Below the pieces are notes generated by a model. The model saw nothing but the letters and a program-made list of their open reading frames with translations, did not search any database and had not been told where the DNA came from. The position numbers and the translations under genes are program-made. A stretch of DNA of 64,000 nucleotides, from the NCBI GenBank assembly GCA_030867875.1, contig JAOWCC010000577.1:89137740-89201739 (forward strand). The letters are read 5' to 3'. Each line of letters begins with the position of its first letter. Positions within the stretch are counted from its first letter, which is position 1. This stretch comes from Actinernus sp. WN-2022 (lineage: Eukaryota > Cnidaria > Anthozoa > Actiniaria > Actinernidae). Positions 57,501-63,864 of the stretch are shown here, one piece after another.

Positions 57501-60500
57501 AGGAGATACACCATGTAAGTGTGTATACACAAGAGGGCATGTACAGGGTTGTCACCAGAAAATCATAGGGAGGGGGCAATAGCCCCCAAACCCTTCCCCC
57601 CATCAGACTGCCCTCCTCCCCCCATCAGACTACCCCCCTCCCCCACTGACATCAAGTCCCAATTCAATTTAGCCACTGGATGACACTCACTGGGTTACAA
57701 TGTAAACACACCCATAATAGCTCTTTTCTTGCGTAATAATAGGGGCAACTGTATAAAGATCCAAGATAGAGGTGTACTAATTGCCCTTATTGATAAAGGC
57801 ATCAAAACTCTGAATTTCTAACGGGACCTGAAACAACCATACGGGCTGATCAAAGCCAGGACCTGGCTAATGAAGAGAAAAATCTACAGTCGATGGCCGA
57901 AAATAACGTTAATTTCCTTATGACACAAAAGAACGCAACAGTGCCGTATGACAGAAACTACGATGTAAGACATTTCTAACCTAAAATTTTGCGATCTTTG
58001 AGACAAGTCTTACCAGATTTCTTCTTTACGAACCAACAATGTAACAGCGATTTGTTACAACAGTTTGGTTTTTCTTTAAATTTGTATGCGCTTTAAGGAT
58101 TATGCATGGATAAAAGAACAGCTCGTACAATCTTTAAAGCTTTGTTGTGTTGGAGTTGAAGTATTTTTTTTTGGTAATTCTGTTTGGCAAAGTAGACACT
58201 AAAGATAGCCATAGCACATGACTCGTTTTGAGAACCTTGATACACAATGTATCTCAGTTGGTTAAAGGGATTTAATATATAATTTTCGATGAAATACGAG
58301 TGTATATTTCTTTCTAAAAATGATTTCTTCACACGTGAAGATATCACTTTTGAAAATATGACTTGCTTTCAAAGATTTCTAGCCTTTTTAGTAAGAGATT
58401 GAAACTGGTATTTCATCGATAACTAATTATATATTAAACAGAACATTACATGGCCGCTTGGATATACGTTTTTTTCCCAGCGATTTTGATGTGAACTGAC
58501 GAACATGTGGGATGGATAAAGTCAAAGCAAATATATACAGAAATAACTAACAAACTGCACAATATACAAATGCACTGTAGACGTAGTTTTCAAGGAAAAT
58601 ATTGCTTGTCATTTCAATCCAGCATTGAGGAAGGGGACTTTACCTGTTTGTAGTCACTAAATACCGTAGAATCCCGAAAGTAACGCCCTCTCATAAATTC
58701 TGAAAGTAACTATACTCTTGGACACAACAACGAAACAATCTAAACACAGCATTATACAGTACCAGGACATTACTACCGATGAGGTGACAGGTTTTTAATG
58801 TGAGTGTCGATACCTATGTTATTGTTATTCAGAATCCGAGAATTAAAGAATTAAAATGTCGGAAACCAAATCCTTGAAACTGAATCTGTGATTACTTTAC
58901 TAAATTCGTAGCAATATTTAAAGTTTTTTACTCGAAAGTAGCGAATCCCCGAAAGTAACGACCCCCGCCTTGCTAAGACCAAAAGTAACGACCCCCGCCC
59001 CCCTAAGAAAATGTAACGAATCATTGGAGTTGCTAAGACCAAAAGTAACGACCCCCGACCCCCTAAAAAAATGTAACGAATCATTGGAGTTGCTAAGACC
59101 AAAAGTAACGAATCATTGGAGTTGCTAAGACCAAAAGTAACGACCCTTCGCTACTTTCGGGATTCTATGGTAACACTGAGTCAGCAGTCAAACATATTCC
59201 ACACATGCGCAACACCATGACGTAGCCCTGGCATGGCCCTGGTGACAAACTTGTTTTTCTCAATTCAATGCTGATTTTTAGGCCTGCAAGAATGGTCTTG
59301 TGCAACATCTAGAACACTTACTGTTTTACCAAGTAAACATTGACGTGACTACAGCTTCAGGAAACACTCCTCTGCATATTACAGCAGTCAGTAACCAAGT
59401 AAGTATTACTAGCTAATTAAGCAATATAACACGCTTTTCATGTCTTTGTTCTCTTATATAAACACGCGGGATATGTTGGCAAAACAAAGAATAACTTGAA
59501 CATCACGAACCACTCGACGAGTGATGTTTAAGCGTTTCTGCGTTCTGTTCAGAGAAGAAAGACATGGAAAGCATGTTTTATTTATTTTGTAAAATAGAGC
59601 AGTTTTCAGTAAGTAACTACACAGCCAATCACAGGAGCAAGTGAAAACACAATGAGCCAATCACGAACTGAAGGAATTCACGATTAGTTTTACTTGAACC
59701 AATCACGAGGCAAAGTAAACGCGCGCAATCGTCGATACTGTCGCTAAAACAAAACTGCTGATTGCGTGATTGCGTTTAGTTTTAGTTTAGAACTTGATTG
59801 GCTGATAATTAAAAAACATTAATCACAGCCAATAGAAACACTAAGCAAACGCAAAACCAAAGCAATAACTTATTATTTTCGACACTCAATTGAAAACCGC
59901 TCGAACAACATGCAACAACAAAATTTAAAAGGAGATAACGCACGCTCTGTTTCCATGTCTTTAGCCTCTTATATAAACATGCCTTTTAGCCAATCAGAGC
60001 GTTATTTTATATTCGGACAGCTGCTGCTGCTGCTGCTGATTATTATTATTTTATATATAAAAGGGCTTCTCTGAGAATGTTTCGCAAGTTGAATCTCTTA
60101 TGATATTCAAACTTAGTTTTTCCACAAATATACACAAGGTTACTTGAATTTATAATATAGATACGATAGTACGCGCGCTCTGATTGGCTAAGAAGCCATG
60201 TTTTATCAGAGTATATAACATGGTTAGCCGTGTTATATAGTTTTCAACTGGCGGTTTCCTTTCATCGCGCGCGTAAATCTATATTATAAAACAGATAAAG
60301 AAGCCTTAAATCCATGTTTTATACTATCATAAAACACTCTGGTCATTTGAGAATACTCTAGAAATGTTGAAAGCACACGCCTTCGGCATGTGCTTTAACA
60401 TTTCTCTCATGTTCTCAAATGCCCATCGTGTTTTATGATAGTATAAAACATGGCTAAGGCTTCTTTATTTGTTAAATATATGATAATAGTAATCGTAAGA

Positions 60501-63500
60501 ATATAGATAGATAGATAGATAACACTTTATTTAAAGAGGGTACGCAATTGTCATCATCAACATCATCATTTGTATCATCGTCAAAAGAAGAAAATAGAAA
60601 CATTTCAGTGACGAGAGCACCCTGTCAAAATATTATTATTATTATTATAATTTCATTACCTTGTATCACTGATATCGATATTTTAGTATTGTTTTGTTAT
60701 TGTTAACGTTATTATAGTTGCTGTTTATCATTAACAATTATTCCCCTCAGTGTCGGTGACTAGTTAACAATTATTCCCCTCAGTGTCGTTGACTAGTTAA
60801 CAATTATTCCCCTCAGTGTCAGTGACTAGTTAACAATTATACCCCTCAGTGTCAGTGACTAGTTAACAATTATTCTCCTCAGTGTTGGTGACTAGTTAAC
60901 AATTATTCTCCTCAGTGTCGGTGACTAGTTAACAATTATTCCCCTCAGTGTCGTTGACTAGTTAACAATTATTCCCCTCAGTGTCAGTGACTAGTTAACA
61001 ATTATACCCCTCAGTGTCAGTGACTAGTTAACAATTATTCTCCTCAGTGTTGGTGACTAGTTAACAATTATTCTCCTCAGTGTCGTTGACTAGTTAACAA
61101 TTATTCCCCTCAGTGTCAGTGACTAGTTAACAATTATTTCCCTCAGTGTCAGTGACTAGTTAACAATTATTCCCCTCAGTGTTGGTGACTAGTTAACAAT
61201 TATTCCCCTCAGTGTCGTTGACTAGTTAACAATTATTCCCCTCAGTGTCAGTGACTAGTTAACAATTATTCCCCTCAGTGTCAGTGACTAGTTAACAATT
61301 ATACCCCTCAGTGTCAGTGACTAGTTAACAATTATTCTCCTCAGTGTTGGTGACTAGTTAACAATTATTCTCCTCAGTGTCGTTGACTAGTTAACAATTA
61401 TTTCCCTCAGTGTCAGTGACTAGTTAACAATTATTCTCCTCAGTGTTGGTGACTAGTTAACAATTATTCTCCTCAGTGTCGTTGACTAGTTAACAATTAT
61501 TCCCCTCAGTGTTGGTGACTAGTTAACAATTATTCCCCTCAGTGTCGGTGACTAGTTAACAATTATTCCCCTCAGTGTTGGTGACTAGTTAACAATTATT
61601 CCCCTCAGTGTTGGTGACTAGTTAACAATTATTCCCCTCAGTGTCGGTGACTAGTTAACAATTATTCCCCTCAGTGTTGGTGACTAGTTAACAATTATTC
61701 CCCTCAGTGTTGGTGACTAGTTAACAATTATTCCCCTCAGTGTCGGTGACTAGTTAACAATTATTCCCCTCAGTGTTGGTGACTAGTTAACAATTATTCC
61801 CCTCAGTGTTGGTGACTAGTTAACAATTATTCCCCTCAGTGTTGGTGACTAGTTAACAATTATTTCCCTCAGTGTCAGTGACTAGTTAACAATTATTCTC
61901 CTCAGTGTTGGTGACTAGTTAACAATTATTCTCCTCAGTGTCGTTGACTAGTTAACAATTATTCCCCTCAGTGTTGGTGACTAGTTAACAATTATTCCCC
62001 TCAGTGTCGGTGACTAGTTAACAATTATTCCCCTCAGTGTTGGTGACTAGTTAACAATTATTCCCCTCAGTGTTGGTGACTAGTTAACAATTATTCCCCT
62101 CAGTGTCGGTGACTAGTTAACAATTATTCCCCTCAGTGTTGGTGACTAGTTAACAATTATTCCCCTCAGTGTCGGTGACTAGTTAACAATTATTCCCCTC
62201 AGTGTCGGTGACTAGTTAACAATTATTCCCCTCAGTGTTGGTGACTAGTTAACAATTATTCCCCTCAGTGTCGGTGACTAGTTAACAATTATTCCCCTCA
62301 GTGTTGGTGACTAGTTAACAATTATTCCCCTCAGTGTTGGTGACTAGTTAACAATTATTCCCCTCAGTGTCGGTGACTAGTTAACAATTATTCCCCTCAG
62401 TGTTGGTGACTAGTTAACAATTATTCCCCTCAGTGTTGGTGACTAGTTAACAATTATTCCCCTCAGTGTTGGTGACTAGTTAACAATTATTCCCCTCAGT
62501 GTCGGTGACTAGTTAACAATTATTCCCCTCAGTGTTGGTGACTAGTTAACAATTATTCCCCTCAGTGTTGGTGACTAGTTAACAATTATTCCCCTCAGTG
62601 TTGGTGACTAGTTAACAATTATTCCCCTCAGTGTTGGTGACTAGTTAACAATTATTCCCCTCAGTGTTGGTGACTAGTTAACAATTATTCACCGAAGTTG
62701 AGGTGAATAGTGGTGGATGTTTACCGAGCCGCTTGATATATACCAATTTTATGTTCTGTCAAATGCACAAAAACTCGCGCGAAGTGATACCTGTTTCACT
62801 CGGAGGTGAATAGCAAAGGATATCCCATGTTTGAGTATCCAATCAGAGCGTGCGAAAAGCACTATTCACTTGCGAGGTATATACTAATGCAGGATATTCC
62901 GAGTTTGAGTAGCCAATCAGCACAAGTGAAAAGCACTATTCACTTGTGTGGTATACAGGGGCGTACCTACAATTACGCAAAGTACGCACTTGCGTACTAG
63001 AAATTTTCAGGACTTGGAAGAAAATGGTCATATCATATCAACGGACGCTTGTGGCACTGTTTGTCAAGGAAGACAATGAATAGTGATTGCTTCTGCCGAG
63101 GGAGTGAAAAAACAAACATTTTCTGACGATCATGCCTTATCACTCTCCAAAAATCTCGCGCCGATAAGTGAAACGCTAAGAACGGGTCGGACATTGCCTG
63201 TGACTGTGCATTGTAGTCGCGAAATCGCCACATTCATGCCAGAAAAAAGTACCAAACTAAGAGGTCTCTAGAACACAGTGAACATGGTGAACGTGATGAG
63301 CATTTTAAAGATAATACAGTCATATTTTAGAAACTGGTGACAATTACTGTTAAGCACACTTTACTATAATTACCATGAAATGTTTCTATCAAACACGTTG
63401 TGCGTACTGGGAACGCCCCTGGTATACATCTATTTCAAAAACGGTTGTACCAGAAAAACGGAAAGCGACAAGCAACATTCCCAGTCCGACTATAGCTGAA

Positions 63501-63864
63501 AATCTGGTGAATTACTATGTTTTTGGCAAAAACTTTAAAACGAATTTTAATAGCTCCAGCGAATCGATTTTCGAATTCCACTGTAGTTTATCCGTTTCGC
63601 ACAGCTGCACAGTTATACCCACAATCCCTTTCGGTCTGGGAATGTCGTTTGCTGTTTGTATTAATTATCGTCGTCATCGCCATTATTTCAACAGTGCAAA
63701 TCAGTTCAGTGCCATTCGTGTACACTTTATGGCAATTGCTAGTAAGGTTAACTTAATGTCCTCACTATTATGTATGACCCTTACAGGAGGAATGTGCTAG
63801 GGTGCTGTTATTTAGAGGAGCGAGGAGGGACATACTGAATTATGCTAACCAGTCTGCCTACGAG
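30476..63864 (+). CDS. Shank: SHANK (ProSAP) postsynaptic scaffold, 5' part: SPN domain and ankyrin repeats, ten exons
   Basis: Spliced coding region join(30476-30583, 30970-31041, 44151-44276, 46263-46334, 48126-48234, 54832-54983, 56872-56916, 57392-57514, 59282-59398, 63787-63864), 334 residues so far, continuing beyond the window. Seen: every junction keeps frame (all phase 0 except exon 5/6, phase 1). Residues ~15-125 match the SHANK SPN ubiquitin-like domain (LNYGFYEPP, GKFLEEER, FKYKRRVYKS). Residues ~127-334 match its ankyrin block (DKGLDPNFQ, NGGCHLDYR, LLDLGASPNYKD, VQHLEHLLFYQ, ECARVLLFRGARRD). Known for the family: SPN binds Rap/Ras GTPases and folds onto the ankyrin repeats; SH3, PDZ, proline-rich and SAM regions follow and link receptors and Homer to actin. 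Those downstream exons are outside. The introns are unusually satellite-rich. Confidence 0.94.
30970..31041 (+). CDS. Shank: SHANK coding exon 2 (SPN)
   Basis: Acceptor ATTAACAG|AAAG, donor CATG|GTAGGA, 24 codons in phase 0. It encodes KVFLFDVHEKIWVSKQQVIN then ELAM; the W-x-x-K-Q-x-V pattern is diagnostic for the SHANK SPN. It is followed by the 13.1-kb intron 2. Confidence 0.88.
31093..32454. mobile_element. TIR element, 1.36 kb, about 110-bp arms, in SHANK intron 2
   Basis: Left arm 31093-31200 (TTTATGAAACCAAATTTTGC, GAATAATGAAGTTCATTC) mirrors 32340-32454. A second inverted pair lies inside at 31424-31593. An 87-codon frame (31883-32146) and opposing frames have no recognised domain. Confidence 0.8.
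31424..31593. repeat. Inner hairpin element, AAATAAAAGATGGTTCTCCT arms
   Basis: 31426-31450 is the reverse complement of 31567-31592. The inner region also has CAAGGTCTTGAAA / TTTCAAGACCTCG. Likely a MITE inserted in 31093-32454. Confidence 0.7.
32495..32630. mobile_element. Hairpin MITE next to the left satellite array
   Basis: Left ATCGAAATATGCCCTGATAT ... GACATTATCTG pairs with right CAGATAATGTCCAAGGAC ... GGGCACATTTCGA around a loop containing GAGAAGAGAACAGTTCC. Confidence 0.7.
32757..34100 (+). repeat. ~56-bp satellite array A, about 24 units
   Basis: The unit is CTAGTGCCTCGTACGAACGT, ACTAACGTACTAAGGAATGA, AAATGTTTTTCGACAA. Units come as 48 or 56 bp because an 8-bp ACGTACTA submotif is present in different number; the first repeat base varies between CGTACGAACG and CGTACTAACG. 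Edge units are diverged (GGACTGAAAATG). Confidence 0.96.
34101..35205. other. Spacer between arrays, no gene recognised
   Basis: Contains a 112-codon minus frame (34547-34885) without recognisable domain. Nothing else supported. Confidence 0.35.
35206..35776 (+). pseudogene. CR1/L2-like LINE 3' fragment
   Basis: Frame 35206-35469 encodes the typical ORF2 C-terminal tail: YNTRRAHEY, then GPKFWNSLPNELKRCTSL and FKYKLKN. It is followed by an AT-rich 3' UTR ending in ATGATGATGATG (35761-35775), as in CR1/L2 elements with microsatellite tails. 5' truncated; not functional. Confidence 0.75.
36013..36215. mobile_element. MITE, GCACGTAACTTACGAGTGGT ends
   Basis: Left arm 36013-36045 mirrors 36186-36215 (GAGTTACGACCACTCGGAAG then TTACGTGC). 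Confidence 0.68.
36480..37988 (+). pseudogene. Decayed CR1/L2-like LINE reverse transcriptase
   Basis: Frames in sequence: 36477-36668 (FFWTFAKHLMDSIND, then KWFDSYLNGR), 36640-36951 (YGVPHSILGPLLFLSLIND, the catalytic motif YADDT, DWLSVNKLQFHPSKTK), 37284-37505 (PYFGYCSPIWD, KLQRIQSR), and 37640-37990 (LMYKILN, then AMLWNSISREAKSL). The reading frame shifts several times and a PIF/Harbinger-type MITE (37506-37728) interrupts the C-terminal part. Dead copy; endonuclease domain missing. Confidence 0.85.
37506..37728. mobile_element. PIF/Harbinger-like MITE with TAA target duplication
   Basis: Ends GGGGCAGACCATTTGACTTT and AAATGGTCGGCCCC are inverted. TAA flanks at 37503-37505 and 37729-37731. 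Removing it rejoins the LINE frames with a single-base shift. Confidence 0.8.
38174..38586. mobile_element. MITE, TACACGACTTTCATAATGGC ends
   Basis: Left 38174-38220 (with GCCGCCTC and CCTCCTAATTTGCAT) mirrors right 38549-38586. No coding capacity; small frames inside are by-products. Confidence 0.8.
38626..38855. mobile_element. Palindromic MITE, AGTTTTGTTGAGAATATA ends
   Basis: Arms 38629-38730 and 38750-38850 pair almost throughout: TATAATTAGTATAGGTAATC, TGAAATTAGGGATAAATTTC, TTTGTCAAAATC and mirrors. Confidence 0.8.
38860..39280. other. Spacer before array B, no gene recognised
   Basis: A 75-codon frame (38889-39116) has no recognisable motif beyond FTSPDLLLL. Nothing else supported. 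Confidence 0.3.
39281..41712 (-). repeat. ~56-bp satellite array B, about 43 units, inverted relative to array A
   Basis: Units read TTGTCGAAAAACATTTTCAT, TCCTTAGTACGTTAGTACGT, TCGTACGAGGCACTAG, the exact reverse complement of the array A unit. The same 8-bp variation (48/56 bp) and the same CGTACGAACG / CGTACTAACG alternation occur. Outermost units are diverged (TTCTCTCAAAACATTTTC). Confidence 0.96.
41830..42340. other. Intron 2 DNA, no recognised feature
   Basis: AT-rich; nothing supported. Confidence 0.3.
42342..42497. mobile_element. Palindromic MITE, ATAATTGAAGGGGTGAGC arms
   Basis: Left 42345-42398 (AGTTAAGTGATGACAGATCA) mirrors right 42440-42497. A related, more diverged hairpin is at 46935-47090. 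Confidence 0.8.
42692..42974. mobile_element. MITE, GTTAATAGAGTGGAATGG ends; same family as 3413-4174
   Basis: TIR CATAGTTAATAGAGTGGAAT then GGTTAGGAAAC, mirrored at 42944-42974. The interior matches 3713-3870 in reverse orientation. Confidence 0.8.
43203..43290. repeat. Hairpin with repeated GTTGCAAGTTGC motif
   Basis: GTAATACGGGCAACA at left pairs with TGTTGCTCGTATTAC at right. TTGCAAGTTGC recurs at 43252 and 43323 outside the stem. Confidence 0.5.
43484..43771. mobile_element. MITE in TA-rich target, TAGCCTCCGATGCAGATGTC ends
   Basis: Left 43484-43510 mirrors right 43747-43771 (AAGACATCTGCATAGGAGGC). A (TA)n run adjoins the right end. Confidence 0.65.
44151..44276 (+). CDS. Shank: SHANK coding exon 3 (SPN core)
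   Basis: Acceptor TTTTTGTCTCAG|GGGG, donor TTAGAG|GTAAAA, 42 codons in phase 0. It encodes VLNYGFYEPP, GRSGKFLEEERTF and a YPQ turn. The Leu in GKFL (Leu68 of human SHANK3, where L68P is a reported autism variant) is conserved. Confidence 0.93.
44639..46190 (+). pseudogene. CR1/L2-like LINE 3' end, split by a TA-flanked element
   Basis: Frame 44639-44944 encodes an ORF2 C-terminal tail (ITRLASKQSYTLPEARTNYG, then KIWNSID and LKLKFKHSF). The 3' UTR runs to 45179, is interrupted by 45180-46055, and resumes with GTTGCCTGGCTTGGTTAGCC and an AATAAAAGTTGTTGTTGTC end at about 46190. Dead copy in SHANK intron 3, immediately before exon 4. Confidence 0.75.
45180..46055. mobile_element. TA-flanked TIR element, CCGTATTCACTC ends, 876 bp
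   Basis: Ends TACCGTATTCACTCACGGAT ... and ... TGAGTGAATACGGTA are inverted, with TA at each edge, suggesting a Tc1/mariner-type target. Subterminal AAGCCGCACC / GTGTGGCTTATC blocks mirror too. Minus-strand frames 45347-45660 (KPSIGEKLLLKERWK, CKETLCHLAWNL) may be a decayed coding piece; the family is not recognised. Confidence 0.72.
46263..46334 (+). CDS. Shank: SHANK coding exon 4 (end of SPN, linker)
   Basis: Acceptor CGTTTTTGCAG|TTCA, donor ACTAAG|GTGTGG, 24 codons in phase 0. It encodes FKYKRRVYKSLQHDAKTLQK then IHTK, matching the conserved F-x-Y-K-R-R-V-Y ... H-T-K of SHANK. Confidence 0.93.
46363..46806. mobile_element. Degenerate DNA-transposon remnant
   Basis: Left edge TAAACTTCCGAAAATAAGCC, right edge ATTATAAGCC plus a C run (46789-46803). 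A frame at about 46515-46606 ends with an acidic tail (DTSTDENDLDEGDLSDEAIK), as often seen at pogo/Tigger-like transposase C-termini. Weak evidence. Confidence 0.3.
46935..47090. repeat. Diverged hairpin, ACAATTGAAGGGGTGTGTGC arms
   Basis: Left 46936-47000 pairs imperfectly with 47025-47085 (GGGAGAATTTAGAACGTGAT ... GCACACAGCCCTTCGATTAT). Same family as 42342-42497. Confidence 0.6.
47385..47660. repeat. Repeat rich in AAGTGACCA / GGTCGCTTAC motifs
   Basis: Several GTAAG(T/C)(G/A)ACCA-like direct motifs and inverted TGGTCGCTTAC at the right edge (47644-47655). Probably a fragmented MITE. Confidence 0.4.
48126..48234 (+). CDS. Shank: SHANK coding exon 5 (start of ankyrin block)
   Basis: Acceptor TTTTTCATCAG|TCCA, donor GGGG|GTGAGT; 36 codons plus one base. 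It encodes NLKKLLDSVA, then AKLADKGLDPNFQEDRTG, the DKGLDPNF signature of the first SHANK ankyrin unit. Confidence 0.94.
48371..48508 (-). mobile_element. tRNA-derived SINE, family 1, 5' half
   Basis: On the minus strand: A box TGGCGCAGTGG (complement of 48489-48499), B box GGTTCAATTCC (complement of 48446-48456), then the body GAGGGTTTTTCTCTGGGTTC. The 3' block is missing. Confidence 0.78.
48960..49110 (-). mobile_element. SINE family 2 body fragment
   Basis: Shares CCTTATCCGAGAAGA(T/C)GTGA, ACCATTTGCAG and GCACCTTCTACTC(A/G)GTTATTT with 55965-56060. The tRNA-like head is not retained here. Confidence 0.6.
49498..49830. repeat. Dispersed repeat, copy 1 (ATTACTCGGGC end, TTA run)
   Basis: Shared with 50671-50950: ATTACTCGGGC(C/T), CGAGTC(A/T)(G/T)AAAATGCAAG, a TTATTATTATTA run, GGCGAGACAAGGAGATATC and GTCATTGTCAGAAATCTATT. 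Coding frames over it are by-products. Confidence 0.7.
50671..50950. repeat. Dispersed repeat, copy 2 (direct orientation)
   Basis: Same blocks as 49498-49830. CATGTGGCCCGAGTGAAAG at 51953 and 54044 may be the opposite terminus of this family (GCCCGAGT mirrors ACTCGGGC). Confidence 0.7.
51980..52570. repeat. ~225-bp tandem repeat, three diverged copies
   Basis: Shared: GCTAAACTGTACGAAATCTC, CCCTAATGTCCAAACTAA, GGGAAAAAC(T/C)GAAAGAGGAA, then AATCGAC(G/A)TA(C/A)ATATGAAGCT. Copies start near 52007, 52227 and, more diverged, 52449. Confidence 0.75.
52920..53830. mobile_element. Probable TIR element, GTGTTCAGGCTAGTAAATCT end
   Basis: GTTCAGGCTAGTAAATCTAG then CTAGCTAACC at left and inverted-type blocks near 53745-53825 (AACTAGCTGCGAG, CTAGCTAGCTGCACGATAGT, AGTCTGAACA). 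A TGTCAGTTGTCAGTTA simple repeat lies inside (53456-53660). Confidence 0.45.
53456..53660. repeat. Degenerate TGTCAGT simple repeat
   Basis: Clusters of TTGTCAGTTGTCAGTTA separated by 10-40 bases. Confidence 0.8.
54110..54370. repeat. Dispersed repeat with GAATTCCAGAGTTGTGGTGC block
   Basis: Resembles repeat-derived short frames common in invertebrate genomes (REFQSCGAIYEKAL in 54237-54521). It ends in a TTATTATTATTA run (54348-54366). Family not certain. Confidence 0.4.
54571..54818. repeat. Inverted repeat abutting the SHANK exon 6 acceptor
   Basis: Left arm 54571-54608 (GGAAATATTTGGATACCATT CTGTTTATAACACAACTT) is complementary to right arm 54781-54818 with very few mismatches. The right arm ends 13 bases before the exon 6 acceptor AG (54830-54831) and includes part of its pyrimidine tract and the likely branch region. 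Confidence 0.85.
54832..54983 (+). CDS. Shank: SHANK coding exon 6 (ankyrin)
   Basis: Acceptor CTCCATTTTAG|AAAC, donor GTTAGG|GTAAAT. The leftover G of exon 5 plus AA makes Glu, giving TGETPLTIAV, then NGGCHLDYRAGDGLTALHKA, a canonical ankyrin helix pair with the G-x-T-A-L/V-H signature. Confidence 0.95.
55085..56590 (+). pseudogene. L1/Tx1-like LINE ORF2 C-terminal fragment, split by a SINE
   Basis: Translated pieces: FKFLWNGKDKVFR near 55135, MTDIESMVKSLCLAWLKQIF (55213 on), FYSELLEWW near 55395, INVKDLRFDLGNV near 55530, and after the SINE a zinc-knuckle-like region with GKCLFCKREPESLSHIILSC (about 56208-56268, pattern C-x2-C ... H-x4-C). This matches the region after the reverse transcriptase in L1/Tx1-like elements. 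Stops and frameshifts throughout; dead copy in SHANK intron 6. Confidence 0.78.
55891..56163 (-). mobile_element. tRNA-derived SINE, family 2, full length with 10-bp target duplication
   Basis: Minus-strand head with A box TAGCTCAGTGG (complement of 56132-56142) and B box GGGTTCAAACC (complement of 56089-56099), then a body (55905-56080) and a (TTA)n-type tail. The flanks ATTTTATATA at 55881-55890 and 56164-56173 are a perfect target duplication within the LINE. Confidence 0.85.
56872..56916 (+). CDS. Shank: SHANK coding exon 7 (ankyrin, 15 codons)
   Basis: Acceptor TTTCTTGACAG|ACTC, donor ACAAGG|GTAATG. It encodes TLLDLGASPNYKDTR, nearly the vertebrate SHANK sequence. It is too small for simple ORF searches but unmistakable in context. 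Confidence 0.94.
57001..57062. repeat. Interstitial telomere-like repeats
   Basis: TTAGGGTTAAG(T)n motifs: GGGGTTAGGGTTAAGTTT occurs in tandem about three times. A CCTAACCCTAACC piece is at 20984-20998. These are interspersed degenerate motifs, not a telomere. Confidence 0.75.
57392..57514 (+). CDS. Shank: SHANK coding exon 8 (ankyrin)
   Basis: Acceptor CCTTTTTTAG|GGTC, donor CACCAT|GTAAGT, 41 codons in phase 0. It encodes GLTSLYYTVLYGGDPYCCEI then LLNDQAEIAITDHQGMQEIH, matching the SHANK ankyrin unit with the G-G-D-x-x-C-C pattern. Confidence 0.95.
57560..57665. repeat. Pyrimidine-rich low-complexity tract
   Basis: CCCCCCATCAGACTGCCC-type units repeated two to three times. Confidence 0.7.
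57812..57872 (-). mobile_element. 3' fragment of SINE family 1
   Basis: TTTCTAACGGGACCTGAAAC and GGGCTGATCAAAGCCAGGAC match the 3' block of 4661-4910 in reverse. Confidence 0.6.
58475..58661 (+). repeat. Diverged copy of 11937-12137
   Basis: Shared CGATTTTGATGTGAACTGAC, AACATGTGGGATG and AAATAACTAACAAAC blocks in order, ending just before the element at 58662. Confidence 0.55.
58662..59172. mobile_element. TIR element with internal ~60-bp tandem repeats
   Basis: Ends TACCGTAGAATCCCGAAAGT and CTACTTTCGGGATTCTATGG mirror each other. From 58937 to 59150 the subterminal motif AAAGTAACGACCCCCG plus GAATCATTGGAGTTGCTAAG is tandemly repeated. The minus frame 58851-59102 is a by-product of that array. 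Confidence 0.8.
59282..59398 (+). CDS. Shank: SHANK coding exon 9 (ankyrin)
   Basis: Acceptor CTGATTTTTAG|GCCT, donor AACCAA|GTAAGT, 39 codons in phase 0. It encodes NGLVQHLEHLLFYQVNIDVT then ASGNTPLHITAVSNQ; G-N-T-P-L-H is the ankyrin consensus. Confidence 0.95.
59399..60145. other. Intron 9 left part, no gene recognised
   Basis: Repeated AGCCAATCA(C/G)A-type motifs (59621-59830, 59990) and a (CTG)n run followed by (ATT)n near 60022-60050. The 68-codon minus frame at 59454-59660 has no domain. Confidence 0.4.
60150..60288. repeat. Hairpin, TATAATATAGAT / ATCTATATTATA arms
   Basis: TATAATATAGAT ... GCGCGCTCTG at left mirrors GCGCGCGTAAATCTATATTA at right; the inner part has AACATGGTTAGCCGTGTTAT. 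Confidence 0.6.
60291..60473. mobile_element. Palindromic MITE, AAGAAGCCTTAAATCCATGT arms
   Basis: Arms of about 85 bp: TTTTATACTATCATAAAACA, ATTTGAGAA, TGTTGAAAGCACA and mirrors. The tip is GCCTTCGGC. Confidence 0.85.
60735..62695. repeat. 33-bp minisatellite, about 59 copies, in SHANK intron 9
   Basis: The unit is GTTAACAATTATTCCCCTCA then GTGTCGGTGACTA, with variants GTGTTGG, GTGTCGT, GTGTCAG, TTCTCC and TTTCCC. The variants recur in blocks, indicating higher-order duplications. The last unit runs into ATTCACCGAAGTTGAGG, probably the parental, non-repeated sequence. Confidence 0.97.
62696..62956. repeat. Two diverged copies of a ~65-bp promoter-like repeat
   Basis: GAGTATCCAATCAGAGCGTG plus AAAAGCACTATTCACTTG is followed by GAGTAGCCAATCAGCACAAG plus the same tail. 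It contains CCAAT boxes. Repeat-derived. Confidence 0.5.
62957..63420. mobile_element. hAT-like MITE, 464 bp, GGTATAC target duplication
   Basis: Ends AGGGGCGTACC ... GGAACGCCCCT are inverted, with GGTATAC on both sides (62950-62956, 63421-63427). Subterminal TACGCACTTGCGTAC / TGTGCGTACTGG are related. Short frames inside have no transposase motif. Confidence 0.75.
63787..63864 (+). CDS. Shank: SHANK coding exon 10 (ankyrin), last in window
   Basis: Acceptor ACCCTTACAG|GAGG, donor TACGAG|GTAAGC, 26 codons in phase 0. It encodes EECARVLLFRGARRDILNYA then NQSAYE. The next expected exons (last ankyrin unit, SH3, PDZ) are beyond the window. Confidence 0.94.

Noticed and set aside
63033..63233. 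hAT transposase remnant inside 62957-63420
   Set aside because: The frame has no transposase or zinc-finger motif.
63375..63800. 141-codon frame running into SHANK exon 10
   Set aside because: Only 63787-63864 is SHANK-like, and in a different frame; the remainder is intron DNA and a MITE end.
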